Shown piece after piece: positions 38,701 through 49,852 of a DNA stretch of 64,000 nucleotides (its first letter is position 1; the number at the start of each line of letters is the position of its first letter). The translations under genes and the position numbers were made by a program. Source of the stretch: Oxyruncus cristatus (lineage: Eukaryota > Chordata > Aves > Passeriformes > Cotingidae); NCBI GenBank assembly GCA_013399855.1, contig VXAY01004358.1, positions 63,294-127,293 of the forward strand, in the 5' to 3' direction. The notes under the pieces are model-generated. The model saw only the letters and a list, made by a program, of their open reading frames with translations. It was not told the DNA's origin and made no database searches.

Positions 38701-40497
38701 TTGTTTTGGTAAGGGAATGATAAACTCTAGGAAAAGGGTTACAAAGGCAGCTGGAATTGAGAACTTTCTCTTATTTTCCAGCTTAATCCATTGCAGCATG
38801 CGACTCAATGCCCTAAATGGCAGGTATCACAAGGAAGCATCTATTTATCTCCATGTGTTGGTTGGTTTATTGGCAGCCTTTCTCTTTCTTCAACATGTAA
38901 ATCACAGCCATGTATTACTGTCTCAGCTTTACCCCCATGTATATCATCCTGAAACTTAACCCAACACCAATATTAGTGTTATGATTATGTGTTAGCAGCA
39001 CACACGCTGCTGATGAACTCTTCATTTGCAAATTTATTTTAATGTTTTACTGTAATTGGTAGAGGCATGCAGGAGCTCTATAAATTTATAACATAAAAAC
39101 AAGGACAAATTGGAAAACTCTCTTGGAAGATGGACTTTCTGTCTTCCTAATGAAGCCAGGATTCCTGCAAATAGCTGTTCACTTTGACAACAATTGTATT
39201 AAGATCAAAGGGAATATGAAAACCATGACAATATGACTGTATTTCATGCACCATGAGGCAGGGTTAGTGTAGATTAGACATATCATTAGTCAAGGCGATC
39301 TTTTTCCACTGAGAACTCTTGGCTGCTCAGTGTCTTTTCCTTCCCCTTTCCTTTCCAAATCAGTATCTGTTTAAGCAGAAAACAGATTCCTTCCCCCTAA
39401 GACTATGACAGAAATAGGCTACGGATTTGAGGCTATGTCCAATCAGTGGCAATATGCATAGTAATATGTGGCACAGCTTGTGTAATGAAGTTCCCAGCAT
39501 GCAGCCTGGAAAGGTATCCTCAAGTGTGCAGGGTGATTTATTTCCTCTGTCAAGAGGCAGGACAGGCAGGACTTGTCCTTCCCCATAGTCCCTTCAAGAA
39601 TACTCTGTCACCCCAGGAAGCCGTAATAGCTTCTCAAAGCTCAGTCTTTGTAATATGGCTCGGAACCCTCTTTTAGCAAGGTTACTCTCCTGGTCCTTTT
39701 CATCATTTGCACTTGCTTTTACGGAATTGAACTGTATGGAAGAATACCAGTTTTGCATCTTCTATTTACATTTGACTTTACATTAGAATGGCAAATGATT
39801 GATGAGAAGATATGCTCGCTGTGCCTGAAATGAAGAACCTGCCTGCAATTGGTGCAATACATTTAATTCCTGCTTTCTAATGCAGCAACAGCATGCAGGA
39901 AGTTCCTATAATGTCTGTACTAAGCTGTGGAAAACATTCAGCATAAACAACACTTTTAAAATGGCTTTATTGCTCAGTGAGTTTATATGATAGCAGAAGT
40001 CAATTGATGGAATTACCCAATTCCTTTTTTTGTTCCTTGTAACTTTAGTTTGTTCATTCAGTATATTAAAAAACCCCCGCAGTCTGATTTTAGACTTACC
40101 TGCCTCAGAGACACAGCACATGGTTTTATCTGATGTGTAAAAGTTCACTCTGTACTATTACATAGCAGTAGCTTTGCTGTCTGATGTGCATAGTTTTTAT
40201 CAGAACTCAGAAATTATTAATGAGGTATATTACCAAATGAGTGAGCAATTTCGAATCCTTTCTCTGTGTATAGATTTAATACCTCCTCTCTATTCAAAAC
40301 GAATTTCCCAGAGACTTCACCGGTGAGTGTATACAGTTCAGTGGGACTACAGTGTCCTGGTTACAAAAAAGCCCCCTCCTGCCTAGGCATGTAAATAGAC
40401 TCCTATAGATGCTTAACAAAAAAGATCTTGGTTTTGGAATCCTTTTGGAGCTATTTTCAAAAATCCCAGTTCAGACTCAGTTGTATAACATCTTAAG
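35707..40497. other. Unique AT-rich DNA between two CR1 copies, no gene seen
   Basis: No recognisable gene. About 38760-39240 has the texture of conserved non-coding DNA (see findings) and carries a 115-codon chance frame (38612-38959, plus). Simple sequence includes a run of eight G near 38080-38087 followed by GTGTGT, and an ATACAT repeat at about 38166-38182. Confidence 0.5.
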
Positions 40498-40513
40498 TCA
40501 CAGAATCACTGAA

Positions 40514-40951
40514 TCACAGAATATGCTGAGTTGGAAGGGGCCTATAAGGATCATCAAGTCTAACTCCTAGCCCTGCACAGGACCACCCCCAACAGTCACA
40601 CCATGTCTCACAGTGCCTAATAGTATCATCAAAACACTTCGTGAACTCTGTCAGGGCTGCTGCTCTGACCACTTCCCTGGGGAGCCTGTTCCAGTGCCCA
40701 ACCACCCTCTCAGTGAAGAAACTTTTTCTAATATACAACCTAAAACTCACCTGGCACAGCTTCATAACTTTCCCTTGAGTCCTGTCACTGGTCACCACAG
40801 AGAAAAGATCAGTGCCTGCCCCTCCTCTTCCCCTCATAAGGAAGTTGTAACTGCAATGAGGTCTCCCCTCAGTCTCCTCTTCTCCAGGCTGAACAGCCCA
40901 AAGTGGCCTCAGAGATTCCTCATACAGTTTTCCCTTAGGGCCCTTCATCAT
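40514..40951 (-). pseudogene. CR1 ORF2 C-terminal remnant
   Basis: An open stretch of 145 codons inside the CR1 copy. It keeps the features of the ORF2 C-terminus: KGPKGKLYEESLRPL near the start, LFSVVTSDRTQGKVMKL in the middle and FFTERVVGHWNRLPREVV near residues 78-95. That last motif is the conserved WNxLPxEVV block that lies after the RT domain in CR1 elements. The initial Met is just the first in frame and not a real start. It sits downstream (minus-strand sense) of the RT remnant in a different frame, so the original ORF2 is broken. No host function is implied. Confidence 0.85.
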
Positions 40952-41244
40952 CTTCGTTGCTCTCCTTTGGACACTAATGGCTTCATATCTTTCTTATACT
41001 GTGGTGCCCAGTTCAATATTCAAGGTGAGGCCGCCCCAGTGCAGAGCAGAGCAGGACAATCCCCTCCATCAACCAGCTGGTGATGCTTTGCCTGATGCCC
41101 CCCAGGGCACGGTTGGCCCTCCTGGCTGCCAGGGCACTGCTGACTCAGATTCAACTTGCCATTGACCTGGACTCCCAGGTCTCTTTCCACAGCACTACTT
41201 TCCAGCATCTCATTCCCCAATCTGTCTGTACATCCGGGGTTGTC

Positions 41245-41478
41245 TCATTGCAGGTGGAAAATCTGGCACTTTCCCTTTTTGAGCTTCATGTGGTTGGTGA
41301 TTGCCCAGCCCCTTAGTTTATTGAGGTCTCTCTGCAGGATCTCGCTGCCTTTGAGAGAGTCAACAACTCCTCCCTGTTTTTTATTGGCTACAAACTTGCA
41401 TAGTGTCCCTTCCAGTTCTGCGTCCGAGTCATTTATGAAGATGTCGAAGAGCACAGGCCCTAAGGTGGATCTCTGCAC
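41245..41478 (-). pseudogene. CR1 ORF2 reverse-transcriptase palm remnant
   Basis: Seventy-seven codons read QRSTLGPVLFDIFIND, matching the CR1 GSVLGPVLFNIFIND segment just before the catalytic box. They continue to LKGSEILQRDLNKLRGWA and KLKKGKCQIFHL, the usual RDLD-LEKWA and KFNKGKCKVLHL. The expected FADD box reads FVAN, so both catalytic aspartates are lost and the copy cannot encode active RT. The frame closes at 41245 and the sequence continues in another frame at 41020-41220 (MLESSAVERDLGVQV, part of the same protein). Confidence 0.88.
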
Positions 41479-41730
41479 AACCCCACTAGTGACAGGTCAC
41501 CAGTTTGATGTCACCCTATTCACTGTTTCTCTCTGTGATCAACCCATGAGCCAATTGCTCACCAACCTCATGATGTGTTTATTCAGCTGTGTGCTGGAAA
41601 TTTTGTCCTGAAGAGATGGTATTGAAAGTTTTACTGAAATCCAAACAGTATTGATTACATCAACTGGCTTCTTTTGATCAGCTAGGTGGATTACGTTGTC
41701 ATAAAAGGAAATCAAGTTTGATAAACTGTA

Positions 41731-42489
41731 TAAACCATAGGGGCTATTAAATTTGCCTCTATAGTCTCTAAAAAACTAGCATGGAGTGTTGCTATCTCCA
41801 AGGTTGTTTCTGCCTGTCACCAGTATTTTGGGGGTTTTTTTAAGATATCTGTGGAAGAATGCAGAATTTATGATTTATGCAGTTTTCAGTTGGCCTTTCA
41901 AATAGCTCGCTGGGGTACCTGCTGAGCTGCTAGGACTGTTGCTTCTAGCTTCCTCTGCTACAGGACTGAAGTGCATGCACCATTGTACTCTTCTTTGCAT
42001 CTTCATAACATCAGTGGCTTCCTGGGGCTCAGTTTCAGAGAACCTCACCTTTCAGATAGCTCTCAGATCCAAAGAACCTACTTTTTTAGTTTTGAATCAA
42101 AGTGCTTTATATGTGCTTCTGGGGGACAGGGGGTACTTTTTTTCTGGTGCCACTTTGAGCCCCTTTCAACCACAAAACCTAACCATCTTTCCCTGTTTCC
42201 ATCTACCTGACTATACAAAGCCCCATAAATGTGGTGGTTAACTCTCTGTGAATGTCATATAACATAGGCCTTTCTTGCTCCCAAGAATGTCATTGCAAAG
42301 ATCCAATGTGGACACATATGGAATGAATATATACAGTATTAGTTGTTAGGGTGACAATTGTTATTTGTCTTTTTTTATATTCTTGTCATTGTTGATAATG
42401 TGTATAATTACTGTCAGCTGTCTTGCATATAGTCCAGCCCTTCCTGGAAACCCTTTGTGATTCCTAAATTCTTTAGGAAGTAGAGTGGT
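41731..42489. other. Unique DNA, no gene seen
   Basis: Two overlapping plus-strand frames (41939-42241 and 41971-42210) are open for 100 and 79 codons, but without recognisable motifs or splice context. No repeat family is evident after the CR1 boundary. Confidence 0.5.
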
Positions 42490-42586
42490 GAACAAGAGGG
42501 AATAAATAAAAATGTCTAGATCAGTAGGTAACATGAAGAACAAGAGGGAATAAATAAAAATGTCTAGATCAGTAGGTAACATGAAG
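42490..42586. repeat. Perfect 48-bp tandem duplication
   Basis: The unit beginning GAACAAGAGGGAATAAATAA occurs at 42490-42537 and again at 42538-42585 with no mismatch, plus one extra matching base. On the minus strand a chance open frame repeats MLPTDLDIFIYSLLF because 48 is a multiple of three. The perfect identity suggests a recent event or a length polymorphism. Confidence 0.97.
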
Positions 42587-45147
42587 TTCTGAAATATTGG
42601 TATATCCATCTTTTATAAAAAACCCTCTAATAATGGAATATCAAAACACAGTTTTGAAAAAAATCTTTGTTCCTGATATCTAGTACAGACTTTGCCTTAC
42701 ATTTCCCAGAATTAGTGATACTAGAGTGAGATATTGCTCTCTTATAGGTGTTTTGACATATTTACATCTTTCACAGAAGGAGTCTGTTGCTTCTTTTTGT
42801 CCCAAGATAAAAAGAAATACAGGATATGTGAAAAATTATTAGAAAGGATTTTTGTTAAACTTGGTTTGCAAAGTTCTGAGAAACTACTGAGAAAGAGGTG
42901 TTTAACAGCTAATGAGTTAGGGATAGCTGGATTCACTTCAGTGATGTTACCAGTAAGCCTCAGGGATGAACTTTTAAATGGGGATGAAATTTGGCTCTAG
43001 AAATGGGTGGTATTTGTATCTAGTTCCGAACAGGTGGTTCTCCTTGAAACCAATGGACCCTGAAGAAGACAGAGCAGCCTAAATGTTCTCCCTTATATCA
43101 GAAACACAGAGAGACCATGCCTCCTATAATTCATAAATCCTTCATGACTTTCTCTTGGGGAATGTGGTTCTGTAGAAGGTAATGAAGGGATATATCTTAA
43201 AGTCATAATCTAATTTTCAAACTCCAGTCAGCCAATTTCCAGACCTAATGAGATGCTGCAAGTCTGAAAATCTGTTGAGGATTAGGGAGAGAGGTGGAAT
43301 TACTCAATCTGACTGTTCTAACCCTAAACATATCTAATTTGATTTTTCCTTTAAAATTCTTACAAGGTTTAAGTAGGTTAAATCACATGGAAAAAAAAGC
43401 TAAAAGGCATAACCATAATAAAAGTAGTCCTCTGAAAAGATTTTCAGTATATATATTCTGAACTTCTCAGCTACCATAAATCAAACTGTAAAATTGTGAG
43501 TTAAAAATTGGCTGTTGACTGCAATAGAAAATTTTACTGGATAACGGCAAGAGATTACATGATTAACCCTTCTCACCAGGAAAAAATAGTTTGACTATAC
43601 TTTTGAGTAGTATTTGCCTTTCTTCAGTTCTATGCAAAAGCAGACACATCTGTCTATTCATTTTTAAGCATGTCAGAAATGTTTAATAACATAGACACTT
43701 TTTGTTTTCTTTTAATATTGAATTCAGAACCAAGTAATGCTTAGTCTGAATATCTTAACTATAACTTAAATTCATTCCCTTCTTTTGTTCACTCCAACAC
43801 AAGGCAGAGTCATCAAGTTAAATCCATGTAATAAAGCAAGCCCTTTGTCCGCTAGGATTTTAACACTTAGGTATTTATAATACGGATTCAAAAGACGCTA
43901 ATAAAGTCAGAAATTTCCCACTGGGGGAGTAATGGAATGCTTTTAAAACTTACTTTCAGTTAATGACTAAGGCATTTTTGCTAGCAGCAATTTGGTTTCT
44001 CCTCCCAGGTAGAGAAAAATACATTAAACAGTAGATTAAAGAGTCCTTTCAGCTATCCGGTAAAGCCAGTTGCTGCCAGTGAGTGAAATGGTATTAACAT
44101 GATGGCCCTGGGTTTTGGGGTGGATAGTGGGAAAAGCCCTGCTTGGAAGAGGGCCCTTTAAACATGAATATGAATCAGAAAATATAGAAGCCAGGCTGAT
44201 GTAGTACACTGTACAATCTGTTCACTACATTTGGACTGCTAAATAAAAAGTGATATAGACAGTACTGTATGAATGCACCACAACCTGTTGAAGGTCTGTC
44301 AGACTTTATCTTCGTTTTCACATATTTGAATATTCTTTAATAAGAGGTCTTAAATGAAAGAAGAATATGTCTCTATAAAATTGGAAAACAGATATATCAG
44401 CTTAAAATTCTTGCTGCATTATGTGTGTATATGTGTCTTCATGACTTCAGCTCCCATGAGCTAGCTACCCTAGACAGCTATCCTAATTCATAAGAGCAAT
44501 ATGCAAATTCTAAGCATGTTTTTTTTCTGCTTGCTTTGGGGAATTGAGCTAGGCTGGAAAGTTAGAAATTCAACACCTAAACATAAATGTGAACCTAGCA
44601 ATGGCATATCTACAAAGAAAGAACAACCTCTTTTGTTGCCAACAAATACTATTTTTATGAGGTATGCATTAGGAAAAATAGAGGAAAAATATAGTTAATT
44701 TTTCAACTTTTAACAATATGCTCTGTGTGTGTCCTTTTGTAAGTCATGGTATGCTTTTTTTTTTTTCTGCATTTTTTCCTTCATCTTACCTGGCAGTTCT
44801 TATTTCTGCATCTCAGACAGTCAGCTTCCCCTCTTCTTACTTAATGGCAGGTCCATTCCTCAGTGAGGTAGGATTAAAGGAACATTTCTTGCATTAACTG
44901 GATTACATTACATTAGCTGACACTGTTAGAGATAAAACCTGTTTTAATAACACTGGTGATTGGAAAAAGTTTGGAGATTAACTTGGAAGCTTTTCTAAAT
45001 TTACAAATCCCAAAACTGAGAAAACCCTAGTTTTCTTTCTAAGGTGATGAGGTTCAGAAATCTTCTCTGAGTGGAAAAAAGAGGTGCTTGGTGTAGTGAT
45101 TTCACATGGAGGTGAGATTATGAGGTTAAAGGAAAGATTAACATATT
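42587..45147. other. Unique AT-rich DNA, no gene seen
   Basis: Frames up to 88 codons (42734-43000, plus) lack recognisable motifs. T-run at about 44755-44766. No transposons recognised. Confidence 0.5.
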
Positions 45148-45223
45148 GTTTTCTTGGGTTTGGAGTTTTTTTTTTGGGGGGAGGGGTGTTTTGTTTGTTT
45201 TGTTTTGTTTTGTTTTTTTTTTT
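45148..45223. repeat. T/G-only tract
   Basis: The plus strand is composed of long T-runs, GGGGGGAGGGG and TTTTG units for about 75 bp. It belongs to the same class as the tracts at 9439, 17333 and 26110. Confidence 0.9.
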
Positions 45224-48200
45224 CATGGTCCCTAGAACACAATTTCCTCTAAAACGTAACCCAGCCACTCCAGATAGATGAAAAATGGTTTGATTCTGGA
45301 ACTCGTTGAGGTAACACACACAATGCCAAGGAAATGATAGAACTGTGAGAAAGCCATAAAATTACACAGTATCTGTCCAATGATAAAAGCTGTGATTCTG
45401 AAGTAGATGTCCCTGTCTTTGCAGGGGTTGCTTTGAGGACAAAGACTCACATTAAATAGGAGATGTTATCTGAGAGATTGCAGCCAAACAACATGTGAGG
45501 AAAGCATGTGGTTTTCTGCTACATTTTGAAGTTTTCCTTGGGCAAAAGGGGTGTTTCAGGGTATTTGTGATGTTCTTTCTCCCTGAAGAAACACTACCTA
45601 CTGATCTCTAGATTGTCGTCTACCACCAAAGACTTCACTGAGATGTCATCCAGAGAAAAGCTGGACATAGCAGGAGCTGTTTCAGCCATGAAGGTGTCCA
45701 TGAGCTGTTCCAAAGGCCACCCACTTTGAAAGAACTGGTGTTTTACAAAACTCCTTGAGGTTAGGACCCAAGGATTTGTTCTAAGTTCCCTCATCAACTA
45801 AAAGCAAAAGCTTTCTGAAGTTAGTCTACAAAGTTTGTTTCAGCAGATGCCCACTTGAAAACATAGCGGTTTGAACATCATGGTATCTTGGTACTCTCTA
45901 TAATGTCCTAAATGTAAATTTAGGTCATTGGACTGAGTTAAAGCAACTTCTTAGAAGCCTTGTCTGAATTGGGTTTTAGATTTTCTCTACATTGACTAAG
46001 CTAGTGACAAGAAATACTCCTTTGACAATAAATCAAGATGGAAGAATGAGGAGAAAAAATGCCCAAGACATCTGACTATGTAAAGTTGTGCTGTAATAAT
46101 GCAAGTACCTCTAAAATTCTATGTAAAATTGTCATTGCCCATACATCAGATTAGGTATCTTTAAAATTGTTGTTCTTGAAGACAGAACAGATGATTAGAA
46201 TCCTGGCCCATTACGTCTGAACAGAGAGGAACAGACTACATTTCTGGCTTGAAAAGTACATAAGCACCTTCAAATGACAGAGAAAATAAAAACAGAAGCA
46301 GTTTTAGTTATGGTAAAGATTTGGGTTGAAAACTGAATATTCCTAAACTGAAGTGCTGAGGAACTGAAACCAACATCCTTTACACTTGAAGTCTACGGAG
46401 GAGAAGAAATAGACTAACCCATAAAAAGGAAGTAAAGGAAAGATTGAAGCAAAGCTGTTTGTCTTCAGTTTCTCATTTAGAAGGTCCTTCTGTAGGAAAA
46501 AAAAAAAAAAAAAAAAAGAAGCTGAGTTAATGACCTTATATCATTACAGGATTCTGCAGAAGCAGCTCCACAATGTGTCATTGATAGGAACATCATAGAC
46601 ATGATATACTGTGATAAAAGTTTAAACCGAGGAAAATGAACAGAGGGAGGATGCTAAAAACATGACTATTGCATCCCATGTGTACTGCATGCTGGAGGTA
46701 ATCTCTTCTTTGACCCTGAAAATAACAAGCTTCTAGGTACTAGGACCAGAAAAACACTGAGAGAACTCAGATTTTAGTCAAGCATTGAAGAGTCCTACAA
46801 CAAAAAGGAAAGGGAGACCAAACTTTTAGTATATAGTGACTGTTGATTTTCTCTCTTTATAGTCACTAAAATAGTTAGCAATTTTAGGATAGTAATGCCA
46901 TGAACTACATGACCTCAAGGCTGACATTTTCCTTGTCTACTAAGGCAATCCTTACTGAGATTGACACATGTTGATAAGCAGGTTTTTAGCTTGTGTTTTC
47001 TTCCTATCTGCTCCATCATTAAACAATCTTACTGTCTAACACTTTTCACAACTGCTATCCTTATTTATATACAAAATGTTGCATAAAAATAGGTTCTTTA
47101 AGGTATATACTTGATCTCATCTGCTCTATGTAATAGTCTTTGAACTGTGGTTAGGATAACAATGAAATGTTATTTCTGCAAAACCTGTCAATAATCAAAG
47201 GCCAAAAATCAATCAATTTTGAGAGTGAATAGAATCACAGTAAAGTATTCCTACTTGAAAGTGCAAATGTAGATTATTAGCGTTTCATGCTACCAGAATT
47301 ATTACCACTGTCTGTAAAAGTTATCTGCAATAATAAAACTACACAGGAAAGAAACAGCACAACCTGAGCTTCTTTACTCTTCAGGATGAGATAGCAGAGA
47401 TATTGTTAGTGCATTTCTGGCACTAAAACATTTTTTTTTTATTAAATGTTGTCCATAGATGCCAACAAGTACCATACATAACAGTAGGAATTATATATCA
47501 GACCTTTTCCTCACTTGGGCAAAAAGCAGTGCATTTCAAACAGTCAGGCTTAGCCTCTTTGCAGCTGGCAGGTTCTCATGTGCACGTGAGATAACTGATT
47601 TTTATAAATATGGTGAACACTGAAGAGCAGTATTTTTCATTTTCATTCCATACATCTAAATAAAAAGACAAAAAAGTAACCAGTAATACTTAATATTGCA
47701 TGGTGGAAATACTGTGATTATTTCTCCATATGATTTTTTCCTGTGCAACTCTGTGCCACCAACATAGTACTCAGTAATTATATTTAGAAGCTCCAAAAAT
47801 TCTATATAGCCTGCATTCTGGTTCAGGAAACAGAAAATAATATTTCAGTTTTCTCACCAGAAAAACCTACAAAAGTGACTGTCTTTTTAACACAAAAATC
47901 AAAGGTTTTTACCCAATAACACCTGCATAAAATTCATGTGTTCTGTCATTGTATTGACGAGATCCTTACATAAACTTTACATGATTTAGTATTTCTTTTT
48001 TTTTAATTAAAAGTTCAACATACGCAATGGAATTCAGGAATATTTACTTAATATTTGTATTATAAACCTGCTGTCAAAACTTTATTAAAATAGTGTATAG
48101 AGAGGTTACTACTGCATTATTATGTAAACTTCATAATCTAATCTAAATGTCAAATGCCAGGATGAATTTCTTGGGATTTTATTTTCTTTTTTTTTCCTCC

Positions 48201-49749
48201 TGTTCATATTCCATGAAATAGGCATTAAAAAGACCCATTCAGACCAAGTGGAAAAAGTGTCCTGTAGAATATTTTGTTTTGCTAGGTTCTTGTTGTTTTT
48301 CTCAATGTTTTCTTCTGTAATTGGTGGCCTTTAATTGCTTTGTGCATAAAGTGAAGAAAATTCTCAAAGACTATTTCTGTGATTGTGACGGAATTGCTAT
48401 TCTTGCCGTCATCATTTTATACTAGAGAATTCAGCAATAGTAAAATCTGGAAGAATCCAGTAACATACTTGACATGTGGACCATACCTATTAGCTTGGGA
48501 TGCATTTGACATTTAGTCAAAGAAAACTGAATCCTTGGTGTAGGTCTCTGGTGTGTTTTTTTCTCACTTTGATATTAGTAAAAGAAAAAATGGGTGAAGA
48601 ATATGCAAGAAGTGAACCACTAAGTATGCATTGTGTTCAGGACAGTTCTCAGCAGTATTTATAAATGTATTTGACTTTTTTTTCCCTTTTTAATATTATT
48701 CAGCTAGCTTAAAAATTTTATCTTTGTGAGTGGACGAAATTATATTTTTTTATTCCCCTTTTCTGTCTTTTATTTCCCTTTTCTACATGACTTCTCAAAA
48801 CCAACTGTCAGAGTTCAGATAAGTAATATCTTATCCCCCTGGACCTCTGATACTCATTAATTCAAATTCACTAATTTTTAGAAATTGCCTTTTCCCATAT
48901 CTGCCCATATCTTTCTTAATATTTTTTTTCTTACCTTAATAGTTCTCTGCCATAAATATTCCTCTACATGTTTTGGAATATTTCATCAGCTCCACAGTCT
49001 ATATAATAGCTCGTGGTAATATTTTCAGGACTAGAGAGTTTGGTACTGGCTGAATTTCATCTTGATTCTCTGTATGGTACTGTTCGTATTGTGTCTTCAG
49101 CTACTGTTCTCTGCTCTAGAGAGCCTATGGCTACTTCGCAATAAAATATTCAAAACTTATCACACTGATTTTATAAATTTTGTGCTTGTTGGCTAGTTAT
49201 GAATTGTATTCCTAAATGTTTACTATGAAGTGTGATTCCAACATGAACAGAAAGAAGAAAAAATATAGGAATAATAAAATAAATAAAAATAAAATAAAAA
49301 ACTTGGGTCTTAATGAAATAAACATTGAAATTCTCTGAGTTAAATACTACTGGTTTGCTATTGGAAGAGATAAATATGGAATGGCTTGACCTGGTTTTCA
49401 ACAGAATTTCTCTACAGTGGCAGCCCTGTCTGGGCAGAGATTACCCGGAAAGGACAGATAGGAGCCTGATCATCACAAGCAGCTCTTGTGTGTGTGTGCT
49501 CCTTGTTTTAAAATATGTTATAGCCCAATAAACAGGGCTTGGCAGCAGAGCATGGTGGTCCTGCGGTAGCCTGGTCACTGCCATTGGAAGGATGAGGTGT
49601 GCTGCCTAATTCATGTCCCTGCAGCTGTGCACTGGAGGGTGAATCCTGCAGCACAGCTGACACCCAGGGCAGGGCAGATTCTTCACTGTTTTTCTTGCCC
49701 AGGCACTTATCTCATGGAGCAGATAGTACTAAGTAGCTTGACAAGGGGT
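45224..49749. other. Unique AT-rich DNA, no supported gene
   Basis: One short minus-strand frame at 45602-45797 has splice-like edges and is discussed under findings, but it is not called as a gene. A-run of about 20 at 46498-46517. An AAATA-type run lies at about 49270-49301. The stretch 46000-49100 has no frame or repeat of note. Confidence 0.5.
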
Positions 49750-49852
49750 GATTGTAACAAACAGCGATTTCTGATATCCCAAACATCCAAAAATACCATT
49801 CCACAGATTGCTTTTATCTCCCCCTCAGTGCACCACTTTGTTTGTTACAATC
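49750..49852. repeat. 14-bp perfect inverted repeat, 75-nt spacer
   Basis: GATTGTAACAAACA at 49750-49763 is matched by its exact complement TGTTTGTTACAATC at 49839-49852. Each arm contains a TGTTTGTT word that fits forkhead (FOX) binding consensus. The surroundings (49530-49900) are repeat-free. Function is unknown. Confidence 0.8.

Larger units (their letters stand above)
40498..41730 (-). mobile_element. CR1 LINE, 5'-truncated, relatively young copy
   Basis: The plus strand starts TCACAGAATCACTGAATC, the complement of the CR1 3' terminus. It continues collinearly with the CR1 consensus for about 1.2 kb: 'gctgagttggaaggggcc', 'tctgaccacttccctgggg', 'gtcactggtcaccacagag', 'ctcttctccaggctgaacag', 'cacggttggccctcctgg', 'catttatgaagatgtcgaagagcac' and 'gtcataaaaggaaatcaag'. 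The element is therefore on the minus strand and truncated inside the RT domain. It is much less diverged than the other CR1 copies in the window. From memory the 3' end fits a CR1 subfamily (E/J-type) active in passerine ancestors. The 5' truncation point near 41730 is approximate. Confidence 0.95.

Noticed and set aside
40613..41611. Plus-strand frames of 60-156 codons
   Set aside because: Antisense shadows of the minus-strand CR1 copy.
47225..47290. 'atagaatcacagtaaag' resembling a CR1 3' terminus
   Set aside because: Only about 15 bp match and the following CR1 blocks are absent, so likely coincidence.
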